A DNA stretch of 12,460 nucleotides. Source: Candidatus Peribacteria bacterium (GTDB lineage Bacteria; Patescibacteriota; Gracilibacteria; UBA1369; GCA-2718715). The stretch spans positions 1 through 12,460 of the forward strand of contig CALQZM010000019.1 of NCBI GenBank assembly GCA_943349385.1, in the 5' to 3' direction. Below, in pieces: positions 1 through 8,400 of the stretch. A model generated the notes under the pieces. That model saw only the letters and a program-made list of their open reading frames with translations. It was not told where the DNA came from and did not search any database. The stretch's first letter is position 1, and each line of letters begins with the position of its first letter. The position numbers and the translations under genes were made by a program.

Positions 1-478
1 CAAGTCTATTGTCAGAAGACATTAGTTTTTTAAAAGAAGCAATTTCACTACTTTTCAAGTTTTCTACAAATTGTTGACTTCTAATAAAATTAGAACTTTG
101 GTCAATTTCAAATTTTTTGATTTCGATACCACGAGGATCATTAGGATTTATATATTTACTTTCTAAATATAATTTAATTTTTGAGTTTTGTGGAATACTT
201 CTTGCATTATCCCAAAAGGTAATTTGCATTGAGCTATCAGTGGTTAAACTTATTGAAGGTAATATTACTGGATCATCGCCATCGACAATTGCGAATCTAT
301 CTTGAGAATCACTATAAATTTCAATATTGCTATCACCATAAGTTTTTAAATTTGTAAAACCCTTAAACAATCCTAAATCAAAACTATACAATCCTCCTGC
401 TATAACTGCTATGGCCAGAAAACTGGCGATAGTTAATTTAGCTTTAGTTGTTAAGTTTTTAAAATTTATTAATTTCAT
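1..478 (-). CDS. Exported, membrane-anchored surface protein of unknown function (3' end beyond window)
   Basis: Reading the minus strand from an ATG at 478-476 gives 159 open codons up to the window edge, so the C-terminus is missing. The protein starts MKLINFKNLTTKAKLTIASF, a basic N-terminus followed by one hydrophobic segment at about residues 14-33, which is either a signal anchor or an uncleaved signal peptide. The visible remainder is polar and rich in Ser, Asn, Asp and beta-formers, as in extracellular beta-sandwich proteins, and has no cysteine. It lies 44 bases downstream of the SLH-protein gene on the same strand, so the two are probably cotranscribed. Both proteins share the layout basic stretch, membrane segment, then an FKG tripeptide soon after it. 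I do not recognise a domain. An envelope-structural or adhesive role is inferred only from the topology and the neighbour. There is no purine-rich ribosome-binding site; the bases just before the ATG are CCGATCAA. Confidence 0.72.
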   Translation of the reverse strand, partial: MKLINFKNLTTKAKLTIASFLAIAVIAGGLYSFDLGLFKGFTNLKTYGDSNIEIYSDSQDRFAIVDGDDPVILPSISLTTDSSMQITFWDNARSIPQNSKIKLYLESKYINPNDPRGIEIKKFEIDQSSNFIRSQQFVENLKSSEIASFKKLMSSDNRL

Positions 479-522
479 TTGATCGGATAGTTAAGGGTTT
501 TATTGGAGCTAACCTTTGAGGC

Positions 523-2475
523 TTATCTCCAAAGATTATTGTAGTAATCAATGTCGTCTACGGCTTTTAAAATGATGTAAATAATTTCTACGGCATCACC
601 ACGGTCAGCTTTTCTGATTGGATCAGCATAGAATCCGAAGTCAGCCATAAAATTTAAACTATCTTTATACCATGGATCTAGATTGTCTCTATTTGTAAAG
701 TCTCTAAATATTGCTTCTAGAGCTACTTTTGAAATTTCGGCTTCAGTTGTGATTCTTGTAGGTTGAAGAGTTCCGTCACCGTATCCTCGTACGATTCCTC
801 GTAATGAAGTAATAGCTTCTAACCACCAAGCGTTGCCTGGATCATTCATAGTTGCTTTACTTAAATCTTTAAATTGACTTAAATAATCACGATCAATGAA
901 TGCTCTGTTATTTCCAGTTAACCTAGCCGCAATTTTGAAATATTCACTTCGCATTAATTTTGCATCTATATTGGCTAATCTACCTCTTGCGGTTTCTTGT
1001 CCCATAAAAATGCCTAAATCTCGAAGTTCTGCAACTTCGTTACAAAGTGGGTGGTATCTATCTATATCTATAAAATATTTTTCACATGAAATTTTAGAGC
1101 TAGAACTTCCTCCACGGCTTAATCCCCCGTCGTTATCTTCGATAGTTAATTCATGTTCGTTTCTGTCACCTACTATAAGATTGGCACTGTACGAAGAGAA
1201 TCCGAATGAAGATAGTTTAAGTACAATTTCTTCGTCAAATTCCGGATTTCGATCGTCATAAATTTCTACATCGATATAACTTGAGGTTTCACCAGCAGCA
1301 AAAGCTACTTTTTTAGATGATGGGACTCTAAAGTCATCACCAAAATCGGCTTCTGTTTCAAGTGAAAGTGAATAATAAACGTCTACACTATATGGTAGGG
1401 CTCTACTTAAATTTACTTGAATTCTAGTATCGTCGTCATCCTCTTCGATATCGCTTGAAGATCTTGCGAAATTCACAAGTACATCACCAGTTCCTGGATC
1501 AACAGGTGGTGGCGTGGTGCCACTTGCTAAAGTTCTAAAATTCGTAGTGTCAAAAATTAATCTAATTACATCAGTATTGTTTACATTTCTGGCAACTAAT
1601 TTTGCATAATAATTTGTGTTGTAGCTTAACTCTCCAGTTGGAACTGAGACTGATCTTGTAGATTTAGTAATATTTTCTTTTTCATAGATCAGGTTATCAA
1701 AATCTGAGTCGGTAGCAATATATAGCGAAAAACGATCTAATTGATTTGGTGTTGTAGTAGGCGTAATTGACCAGCTAATCGTAGGCGTTAAAGAAACGGC
1801 TGTTGCACCTTCGGCAGGACTTTCAATTTCTGGGGAAATAGCAGGTGGTACAATAGTTATCTGATTACCTGGAATTATTCTTATTGGTTCAATTGGTGGG
1901 TTTACTACAACTGCTGGAGGATTAATAACTCCTGTAAATACAAATGGGATTGATACGGTATCATCTACCGCAGAAACACTACTACCATCAGTTTTTGAAA
2001 TTCTAGCCTTGATTTCATATGCACCAGTTGGATAACTAGCACTATCTGATACATCTATAGTTGTTGGGAATTTATAAGTGTCTGCAATATATAATGGCCG
2101 CAATATCAATTCTGAAGTTGTAGTTCTGTTTGGCTTTTCAATAGTATAACTAACGCTTTTAATGTTATCTGTACCTAAACTAAGTTGGATATAAAATTTT
2201 TTTGCTGACGAATTATAAGTAGCATCAACTGTATAGACTACAGATAGATCTTCATTTGAGATAGTTCCAATTGAACCTGGGTTTATATTAGGCTGTAAGT
2301 ATAAATTACCTTTAAACATGTTTAAAGATCCATAACTTAAAAATCCGGCTGCTACTACAACTACAGTAAATGCCAGGAATTTCTTAGAATTACCGGTAAA
2401 CTTTATTGATTTAATGGTTTCTACGGTTTTTGCCCAACTAAAGCGTGAGCCGGCTTTTTGCTTATTCTTAGTCAT
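523..2475 (-). CDS. S-layer-homology surface protein with Ig/FN3-like and Calx-beta domains
   Basis: The product has 650 residues. Residues 1-32 are basic and 33-50 form one membrane segment, so the protein is exported and probably N-anchored. An extended beta region (about 75-180) is followed by a Pro-rich hinge (185-212). Then comes an Ig/FN3-like domain (about 215-316; SPAEGATAVSLTPTISWS is typical of such modules) and a Pro/Gly linker. A Calx-beta domain lies at about 331-450, with an acidic EEDDDD run and the closing ELTIEDNDG. After a Gly/Ser linker come three SLH repeats (about 464-520, 534-590, 598-640). The middle repeat is clearest, with WWLEAITSLRGIVRGYGDGT. SLH repeats usually bind secondary cell-wall polymers, and Calx-beta modules bind calcium or act as adhesive spacers. 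The only cysteines are 464 and 478, at the entry to SLH repeat 1, and could form a disulfide. A promoter lies just upstream; the partial surface-protein gene follows after 44 bases. A surface-layer or adhesive role is inferred. Confidence 0.88.
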   Translation of the reverse strand: MTKNKQKAGSRFSWAKTVETIKSIKFTGNSKKFLAFTVVVVAAGFLSYGSLNMFKGNLYLQPNINPGSIGTISNEDLSVVYTVDATYNSSAKKFYIQLSLGTDNIKSVSYTIEKPNRTTTSELILRPLYIADTYKFPTTIDVSDSASYPTGAYEIKARISKTDGSSVSAVDDTVSIPFVFTGVINPPAVVVNPPIEPIRIIPGNQITIVPPAISPEIESPAEGATAVSLTPTISWSITPTTTPNQLDRFSLYIATDSDFDNLIYEKENITKSTRSVSVPTGELSYNTNYYAKLVARNVNNTDVIRLIFDTTNFRTLASGTTPPPVDPGTGDVLVNFARSSSDIEEDDDDTRIQVNLSRALPYSVDVYYSLSLETEADFGDDFRVPSSKKVAFAAGETSSYIDVEIYDDRNPEFDEEIVLKLSSFGFSSYSANLIVGDRNEHELTIEDNDGGLSRGGSSSSKISCEKYFIDIDRYHPLCNEVAELRDLGIFMGQETARGRLANIDAKLMRSEYFKIAARLTGNNRAFIDRDYLSQFKDLSKATMNDPGNAWWLEAITSLRGIVRGYGDGTLQPTRITTEAEISKVALEAIFRDFTNRDNLDPWYKDSLNFMADFGFYADPIRKADRGDAVEIIYIILKAVDDIDYYNNLWR

Positions 2476-2508
2476 AAATTAGGTCTTTAGAAAAATTAAA
2501 ATCTTATT

Positions 2509-2537
2509 ATTATATCATAAGTAAGCCTAAAATGCAA
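2509..2537 (-). promoter_or_regulatory. Sigma70-type promoter of the surface-protein genes
   Basis: On the minus strand a perfect -10 box, TATAAT, occupies 2514-2509. A weak -35 box, TTGCAT, lies at 2537-2532 with a 17-base spacer. Transcription would start near 2502, leaving a leader of about 27 bases before the ATG at 2475. The leader has no ribosome-binding site. Confidence 0.55.
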
Positions 2538-2596
2538 AGATTATAGGGTCTCTTTTCTGTATGGTTGAGTTTAGGTAGATTTTTGTGGTTAATGTA

Positions 2597-2618
2597 AATC
2601 CGACGGCGCCGTCGGATT
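2597..2618. repeat. Perfect 22-bp GC-rich palindrome, copy 1
   Basis: The left arm AATCCGACGGC is followed directly by its reverse complement GCCGTCGGATT. In RNA it would fold as a 9-bp stem with a GCGC loop. It is far richer in GC than the surrounding AT-rich DNA, which is typical of REP-like or other mobile palindromic repeats. It is not followed by a T run on either strand, so a plain terminator is unlikely. Confidence 0.9.
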
Positions 2619-2657
2619 CCGAAATTGATTGGGCTTTGGATTTTTGTGGTTAATGTA

Positions 2658-2679
2658 AATCCGACGGCGCCGTCGGATT
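2658..2679. repeat. Perfect 22-bp GC-rich palindrome, copy 2
   Basis: This copy is identical to the one at 2597-2618, displaced by the 61-bp duplication unit. Confidence 0.9.
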
Positions 2680-2905
2680 CCGAAATTGATTGGGCTTTGG
2701 ATTTACGATTTCTTTAGATTAGTACTGATTTGTGTACTTTTTAAACAATTTAGACTTGCCAAAATTTAGGGCATAAAAACGTGTTAGTTTATAGTGAGTG
2801 TAAAGCCACTATTCGATGCACTTTTTGCTTTGTGTTTTAATTTAAAGTTCGTCTTTATTTTTGCATTTTTCTTGCTAGTATTATTAATACATTTAACATT
2901 TTTTT

Positions 2906-3814
2906 ATGACAAATAAAGAACTATATACTCGATGTTTAGAGTTGAGCTACAAAATTAGAGAGTACAGAAACCAGTTTATTGCACTGTTGCCTGAAGTTGC
3001 AGCTCGTGAGTTATACCTTGAGCATGGTATGCATTCTGTTTATGAGTTTGCATCAAAGCTAGCAGGATTAAGTCACGACACTGTTCGTAAAGTTTTAAAA
3101 CTAAATGTGGATTTAGGTTCTAGTCCTGTATTAAAAGAAAAATTCTTAAAAGGTGAAGTAGGATGGAGTAAGCTTGCAGTTGTTGCCAAAATCGCTACTC
3201 CTCTCAATGAAAAAAGTTTAGCTCAAAAAGTTGAGACAATGAGCCATGCATCACTTGAATTAATGGTTAAAGAATCCGGCGGTCATAAATCCGGCGGTGC
3301 CGTCGGATTCGACAGACACGAAGAATCCTTAGAGGTTTTTCCAGTTAAGCTACATACTAAAACTATGAATAAACTTAGAGTTTTAAAGCACAAGCTTGAA
3401 AAAGAGTCTAAGCATCCCTTAGCTTGGGAAGAAGCTTTAAATTTAATGATTCAAAAATTAGAAAATTCTGTAGCCAAAGTTCCTGCTAAATCTAAAGTAA
3501 ATAACTCTGTAGCCAAAGTTCCTGCTAAATCTAAAGTAAATAACTCTGTAGTTGTTGCAACTGCTAAAAAACAACCGACTAGATATATTTCAGTTAGTAA
3601 AAAACGTGAAGTGCTAGAAAAAACTGAGCAACTTTGCGCCAAATGTAATAATCCTGCTGAGCATCTGCATCATCAAATTCCGTATTCAATTAGCAAAAAT
3701 CATGAGTCGGTAATTCCCCTTTGCAAAGCGCACCATGACATTGAGCACCACAAAACTCAAAGCTACATCGATCGACAATATCAAGAATATAAAAGGGTCG
3801 CTCTGCGGTGCTAG
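2906..3814 (+). CDS. HNH endonuclease-like protein with N-terminal DUF222/13E12-like helical domain
   Basis: The product has 302 residues. The N-terminal 125 or so are helical and match the pattern of the DUF222-like region found in front of HNH domains. That pattern includes a RELYLEHGMHSVYEFASKLAG segment, then LKEKFLKGEVGWSKLAVVAK and a LELMVKE helix. The C-terminal HNH domain shows C244-x2-C247, HLHH at 253-256, N265 and CKAHH at 273-277, with IEHH following. The two Cys pairs should bind structural zinc, and the histidines and Asn form the metal-dependent nuclease site. Between the domains lies a variable Lys/Ser/Val linker with a 13-residue tandem repeat (about 188-213). Before it, residues 124-137 are encoded by a diverged copy of the intergenic palindrome. 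DNA cleavage is inferred from the motif. Whether it serves in mobility, defence or repair cannot be told from here. It stands alone, with no adjacent methylase or integrase, and its ATG has no ribosome-binding site. Confidence 0.85.
   Translation: MTNKELYTRCLELSYKIREYRNQFIALLPEVAARELYLEHGMHSVYEFASKLAGLSHDTVRKVLKLNVDLGSSPVLKEKFLKGEVGWSKLAVVAKIATPLNEKSLAQKVETMSHASLELMVKESGGHKSGGAVGFDRHEESLEVFPVKLHTKTMNKLRVLKHKLEKESKHPLAWEEALNLMIQKLENSVAKVPAKSKVNNSVAKVPAKSKVNNSVVVATAKKQPTRYISVSKKREVLEKTEQLCAKCNNPAEHLHHQIPYSISKNHESVIPLCKAHHDIEHHKTQSYIDRQYQEYKRVALRC
3288..3309. repeat. Diverged copy of the 22-bp palindrome inside the HNH reading frame
   Basis: The left arm is AATCCGGCGGT and the right arm GCCGTCGGATT. 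The right arm is identical to the intergenic copies; the left arm differs by two transitions. The flanking bases are also similar (TAAATCCG on the left, GGATTC on the right). A further direct copy of the left-arm start, AATCCGGCGG, lies 15 bases upstream at 3273-3282. The element encodes roughly the KSGGAVGF stretch in a linker of the HNH protein, so it was tolerated in frame. Confidence 0.82.
3467..3544 (+). repeat. In-frame 39-bp tandem duplication in the HNH gene
   Basis: Two 39-base units at 3467-3505 and 3506-3544 are identical, and a third begins with TCTGTAG at 3545. The unit encodes 13 residues (NSVAKVPAKSKVN) of a basic linker between the helical and HNH domains. The period is a multiple of three, so copy-number change would lengthen or shorten the linker without a frameshift. 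Confidence 0.92.
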
Positions 3815-3857
3815 ATATTGCAGCTTTAAGACTAAAAATTCGACACTACTTTTACCC

Positions 3858-3886
3858 TTGACAAGTCGCAGTATTAGGCGTAAAGT
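3858..3886 (+). promoter_or_regulatory. Sigma70-type promoter of the adaptor-RND operon
   Basis: A perfect -35 box, TTGACA (3858-3863), is followed after 17 bases by TAAAGT (3881-3886), which matches four of six -10 positions. Transcription would start near 3893, about 20 bases before the adaptor ATG at 3914. An imperfect inverted repeat, ACTTTTAC (3848-3855) and GTAAAGT (3880-3886), brackets the promoter and could be an operator. No regulator gene lies nearby to support that. Confidence 0.6.
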
Positions 3887-3913
3887 TGCTTCTTATTTTT
3901 ATTCAAAATAATT

Positions 3914-5473
3914 ATGTCTATATTCAAATCTTTAGCTTCAAACATAGCAAAAATAGCCATCACTATAATTGGTATAGTAGTAATAATTGCGCTTTTAGTT
4001 TTTGCTTCAAGTAAATTATTTAAATCAGAAGAAAAACTAGATTTATCTAAGAATCCTACTCTTAAAGTTCAGTTAGCCAAAGAAACAAAAAATGAGTCTA
4101 AATTGGCTACTACACAGGTAATCCCTGCTATATCTAAAACTGGAACAATTTTAGCCGGACAAGAAGTGTCTGTATCTGCTGAAATTACAGCAAATATTAC
4201 GAGCTTAAAAGTTAGTGAAGGTACGCTTGTAAAACAAGGACAAGTCCTTGCAACTCTTGGGAACTCAACTCAATTAAAAACAGCTGTTTCTAGCTACAAC
4301 TCAACGATCCAACTACTAAATAATGCTGAAAAATTACTAAATATTTCGGTTCAGTCAGCTGGAGTAAATCGATCAACTTTTGCAGAACAGTTTGAAAATG
4401 CACGAATAAACATAGAAAAAGCGGCAATCCAGCTAGAATCGACACAAACTATTCGGTATCAACAAGAAAATATTCAAGACATAAACGAAGGTACGGCAGA
4501 GCTTCAAAAAGAGTTAACACCCGCACCTACACCTGCAACCTCAAGCGAAACCGTTGCGACTGCTTACAATGCGGCTGAAACCGAAGATGCTTTGTACCAA
4601 GAATACTTAAAAGATGCGATTACTAATAATCAAACTGTGGCAGCCAAAAAGACTGATGATTTAGCCGATTTTCAAGGCATAATCCAAGATGATAATAATT
4701 ATTTAACTTTGCAATCGGCTGAATTACAATTGTTGTCGATTGCTAAACAGTTACAACTTTCTGATCTTAGAAGTGAAGCTGAAATAATTGGGGTGGCTAA
4801 TCAAATTGTGCAAATTAGACAACAGTTAGAAAGTGCTAAATTAAGCTTATCACAAGGGCAAATTACTAGTCCTATTAGTGGAGTAGTTACGAATTTGTCA
4901 GTAACTGATGGCGATCGTACTAATCCAGGTGAAGAGATGTTTAAAATTGTGAATTTAGACCAAATAAATATTAAATTATATTTGTCTGCTAATGAGATTT
5001 TTGAACTATTAAGTATTCCAAAAAATAAATTAAAAATTGAAGTAGATGTAATGGGAACAAAAGTTCCGGCTAAGTTAAGCTATATTGGGGTTAGTGCAAA
5101 TAGCCAAACTAGAACAATCCCTGTTGAAGTAAGTCCTCAATTCAGCCAACAAAAGCAAAAAATGAAATTTATTCCAAATACTTTTTCAAAAGTTAGCTTT
5201 GTGGCACCCGCCCCGACTAGCAAAACCCAAACCGCAGCTGAGTTAGGTATAGATGCTAACTTTACAGTTCCCGTTACTGCTTTAGTATTTAATGCGGGAA
5301 AAACCTTAGTTGCTGTTGTAGAAAACAATAAAATTGTTATGAAACCAGTTGTACTTGCCCCTCCGATTAAGAACGGTCGAGTTGCAATTAAATCGGGAAT
5401 TGCCGAAGGTACAGAAATCCTATTAAATCCACCTAAAACAGCCGCGATTACAGCTTCTGCCGACTCAAAATAA
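3914..5473 (+). CDS. RND efflux pump adaptor subunit (HlyD/MFP family)
   Basis: The product has 519 residues. A single membrane helix lies at about 12-32, so the protein is anchored in the cytoplasmic membrane with the rest outside. The first half of the biotinyl-lipoyl-like (barrel-sandwich) domain is at about 78-118 (LKVSEGTLVKQGQVLATLG). The second half is at about 315-350 (ITSPISGVVTNLSVTDGD). Between them is a helical hairpin of about 200 residues, interrupted near 200-215 by a Pro/Thr/Ala-rich stretch (TPAPTPATSS). Beta-barrel and membrane-proximal parts follow to the C-terminus. Adaptors of this family couple an RND transporter to an exit path; in diderms this leads to a TolC-like channel. 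Only 18 bases separate it from the RND gene, so the two form an operon. The hairpin is longer and more broken than usual. No outer-membrane partner gene is visible, which suits a monoderm in which the adaptor would work differently. Confidence 0.9.
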   Translation: MSIFKSLASNIAKIAITIIGIVVIIALLVFASSKLFKSEEKLDLSKNPTLKVQLAKETKNESKLATTQVIPAISKTGTILAGQEVSVSAEITANITSLKVSEGTLVKQGQVLATLGNSTQLKTAVSSYNSTIQLLNNAEKLLNISVQSAGVNRSTFAEQFENARINIEKAAIQLESTQTIRYQQENIQDINEGTAELQKELTPAPTPATSSETVATAYNAAETEDALYQEYLKDAITNNQTVAAKKTDDLADFQGIIQDDNNYLTLQSAELQLLSIAKQLQLSDLRSEAEIIGVANQIVQIRQQLESAKLSLSQGQITSPISGVVTNLSVTDGDRTNPGEEMFKIVNLDQINIKLYLSANEIFELLSIPKNKLKIEVDVMGTKVPAKLSYIGVSANSQTRTIPVEVSPQFSQQKQKMKFIPNTFSKVSFVAPAPTSKTQTAAELGIDANFTVPVTALVFNAGKTLVAVVENNKIVMKPVVLAPPIKNGRVAIKSGIAEGTEILLNPPKTAAITASADSK

Positions 5474-5491
5474 AACTTAAATATCCATACA

Positions 5492-8400
5492 ATGTCTTTT
5501 CAAACTCAAGATCATTCCAACTCAAAATTCGCAGTATTTCTAAATAATTCTAGATTTACCTATCTGTTATTGGCGGCAATCGTTCTTATGGGTGCGTATG
5601 CGCTTATGGATTTAGATATTGAGTCTAATCCAGAAATTAATCAGCCGATTGGGATTGTGCAAACATTTTATCCTAATAGTTCGGCTGTAGACGTAGAGTC
5701 GAGCGTTACTAAGCCACTTGAAGAAGAAATTGCCGGTTTGAATCAGGTAAAAGAAATCGTATCAAATTCGTCTAATAATCTTTCTTCGATCACGGTCACT
5801 TTTGAAAGTTCTGCCGATCCAAAAGAAGCGATTGATAGCTTGAGAGAAGCCGTAAGTAATGCAAGCGGCAAACTCGCTAGTGATGCCGAAACTCCTAGAG
5901 TTATCGAGCTTGATTTTAATGGACAATCAATTCTTAGTTTAAGTGTAGTAGGCGATGCTGACACTTTAGAATTAACTCGAATTGCCGACGAAATTTCTGA
6001 CACAATTAACAAAATCGCAGGTGTATCAAAAACAGAAACTGCAGGTGATGCTGAACAATTAATCCAAATTGAATTAGATCCTGTAAGATTAGAATCTTAC
6101 AATATTAGCGTAGCTGAAGTTATAAATGTTTTATCTAGCTCAAATATTAATGCTCCGCTTGGGGCGATTACTCAAAATACTGACGAGGTAAATTTAAGAT
6201 TAATAGGAAAAATCAATCAAATTGAAGAGCTCCAAAATTTAGCAATCCGTGGAAACAACACTGAAGAAGTGGCTAGTTTTATTACTTTAGCGGACATTGC
6301 TTATATTGAACTTGCTCCTGAAACACAAAAAACATTATCTCAAGTAGGTGATAAATCCGGAGAACCGAAAAATAGTGTGACTATTAATGTATTTAAAAGT
6401 AAAGGTGGAAACATAATTAATATTGTAAACACCATTGATGCCGAAATTCTGAATCTAAATGCTGACTTACCTGAAGGAATCAAAATTATTAAAACTAACG
6501 ACAATGCCTTTTTCATTAAAACGGATATTGCCAATTTAGGTTCTAATGGATACCAAACAATGATAATTATTTTCTTATCATTATTAGTTTTCTTAACTTA
6601 TAGAGAGGCTTTTGTCGCAGCAATTGCAGTACCAATTATTTTCTTAATGACTTTTGCAATTCTGTATTTTACTGGGCAAACTTTAAATGGACTTACTATT
6701 TTCTCTTTAATTTTATCTTTAGGGTTGATTGTAGATACTTCGATTGTAATTGTTGAAGGGATTCACGAATACAGGAATGAAGGTTACTCAAAAATAGAGT
6801 CAGCCAAAAAATCACTAGCTACTTATTCGATTCCACTTATATCTGGAACTCTTACAACTCTTGCTGCATTTGCTCCAATGCTACTTGTTAGTGGGATTGT
6901 TGGTGAATATATTAAAACAATCCCGATCGTACTATCGGTTACTTTATTTAGTTCGCTATTTGTAAGCTTTGTGTTTACTCCTCTTTTGGGTAGTCAAATT
7001 TTAAAAGCTGATGATCCAAATAGAACTAAAACAAAAAAAGAAGAATTGATAGGTAAATTAAAATCTTTTTATGAATCAATATTAAGAACAATTTTAAGTT
7101 CTTTTAAACTGAAAAAAATAATTGTAATTGTATTATCAGTACTTTTTGTTTTAAGTATGGCTATGCCGATTACCGGAGTTCTAAAAGCTCAGCTGTTCCC
7201 AGTAACCGATACGCCATTTTTATATATAAATGTTGAGGCACCAAACGGCAGTAGTTTAGACCAAACTTCAGATCTAGCTAGTGACTTAAAATCCTATTTA
7301 AATGACTCTGCATACGTTAAAAATTACGTATTTAATATCGGAACTCAAATTGATGTATCTGGAACGGGTGGTGGAACCACTATAAAATCTAACTATGGGC
7401 ATTTTATCGTAAATTTAGTTGACGATGAATCCGCAAGACCAAAAAGTTTTGAAATCGCATCTGAGATCCGTAAAAAATTTGAAAACCCTAGTTTTGAATC
7501 TGCTTTAAAAATAACTATCGCTGAAGTTTCGGCAGGTCCACCTACTTCGTCGGCATTAGATATTCAAATAATCGGTAATGACTTAGAAACTCTAAAACAA
7601 ATCTCATTTGATTTAAAAGAAGAATTCCAGCAAGTTACCGGTTTAGTAAATGTAAAAACTGATTTTGATAATTTATCTGATGAATTAAGTATTAAATTAG
7701 ATCAAGAAAAACTTAGATATTACGGTGTAAGTAACCAACAAGTTGCACTTTTAATTCAAGCCTATACTAACGGAATTCAAACTGGAAAAGTTGAATTTGC
7801 CGAAGATGAATATGATATCAAAGTTTACATAGAAGATAGTGAATCAAAAAATGCTACAAATTTAGAATCCCTACCAATTAATACTGCGCAAGGAAACATT
7901 CCTTTAGCTTACTTAGGGACTATTGAAAACACACCTTCGATTCAATTTATTCCGAGAATCGACCAAGAAAGAAGTACGAGAGTACAAGCCTCTACCGATG
8001 AAGGTATTTTGTTTGCCGATTTAAAACCATTCACCGATAAAATAATAGAAGAATATGAACTTCCTACTGGATACAGTTTTGATCTTGGTGGCGAAGATGA
8101 AGATATTCAAGAGTCATTTGCTGATTTATTTAACTCGATGTTTTTAGCGGTAATATTAATTTTAGTTATTCTAGTGGTGCAATTTAATTCATTTAGACAA
8201 ACCGTTTTAATACTTGGAACTATTCCACTAGCTATTATTGGGATCTTCCCTGGACTTGCCTTACTGGGACTGCCGTTATCTTTTCCTGCTTTTCTTGGAA
8301 TTGTAATGTTGGCTGGAATAGTTGTAAATGATGCGATCGTTTTGATTGATCAAATGAACTACAATCGTAGAGAAGGTATCGAAATTTATGAAGCAGTTGT

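Larger units (their letters stand above)
2578..2699. repeat. 61-bp exact tandem duplication
   Basis: Two adjacent identical 61-base units occupy 2578-2638 and 2639-2699. The first five bases of a third unit (GATTT) follow at 2700-2704. Each unit runs from GATTTTTGTGGTTAATG through a GC-rich palindrome to TTGGGCTTTG. The absence of any difference between copies points to a recent duplication or to active homogenisation. An assembly artefact is possible but less likely, because both junctions are clean. Confidence 0.93.
2476..2905. other. Divergent intergenic region, 430 bases
   Basis: This stretch separates the minus-strand surface-protein gene from the plus-strand HNH gene. It contains the surface-gene promoter, the 61-bp tandem duplication with its palindromes, and then about 200 AT-rich bases before the HNH start codon. 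In that last part, two short inverted repeats are visible. AGTAC/GTACT lies at 2721-2725 and 2734-2738 and is followed by a T run. ATAGTG/CACTAT lies at 2791-2796 and 2807-2812. Neither is strong enough to call as a terminator. TATAGT at 2790-2795 could be a -10 box for the HNH gene but lacks a good -35. I see no coding region or tRNA here. Confidence 0.7.

Noticed and set aside
117..305. 62-codon open frame on the plus strand at the left edge
   Set aside because: It is antisense to the better-supported surface-protein frame that continues to the window edge, and has no start signal.
896..1261. 121-codon open frame on the plus strand
   Set aside because: It lies entirely antisense to the Calx-beta/SLH coding region, shows no domain and reflects the codon use of the real gene.
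2597..2679. Palindromes as rho-independent terminators
   Set aside because: No T run follows on either strand, and both lie upstream, not downstream, of the flanking divergent genes.
2578..2699. CRISPR array
   Set aside because: There are only two units, directly adjacent and identical over their full length, with no variable spacers and no cas gene.
2721..2740. AGTAC/GTACT hairpin followed by T residues
   Set aside because: A five-base stem with an eight-base loop is too weak, and no gene ends just upstream of it.
2906..3814. Group I intron or homing endonuclease within a split gene
   Set aside because: The flanking sequence carries no exon halves of a broken gene and no recognisable intron core; the HNH gene stands free between intergenic regions.
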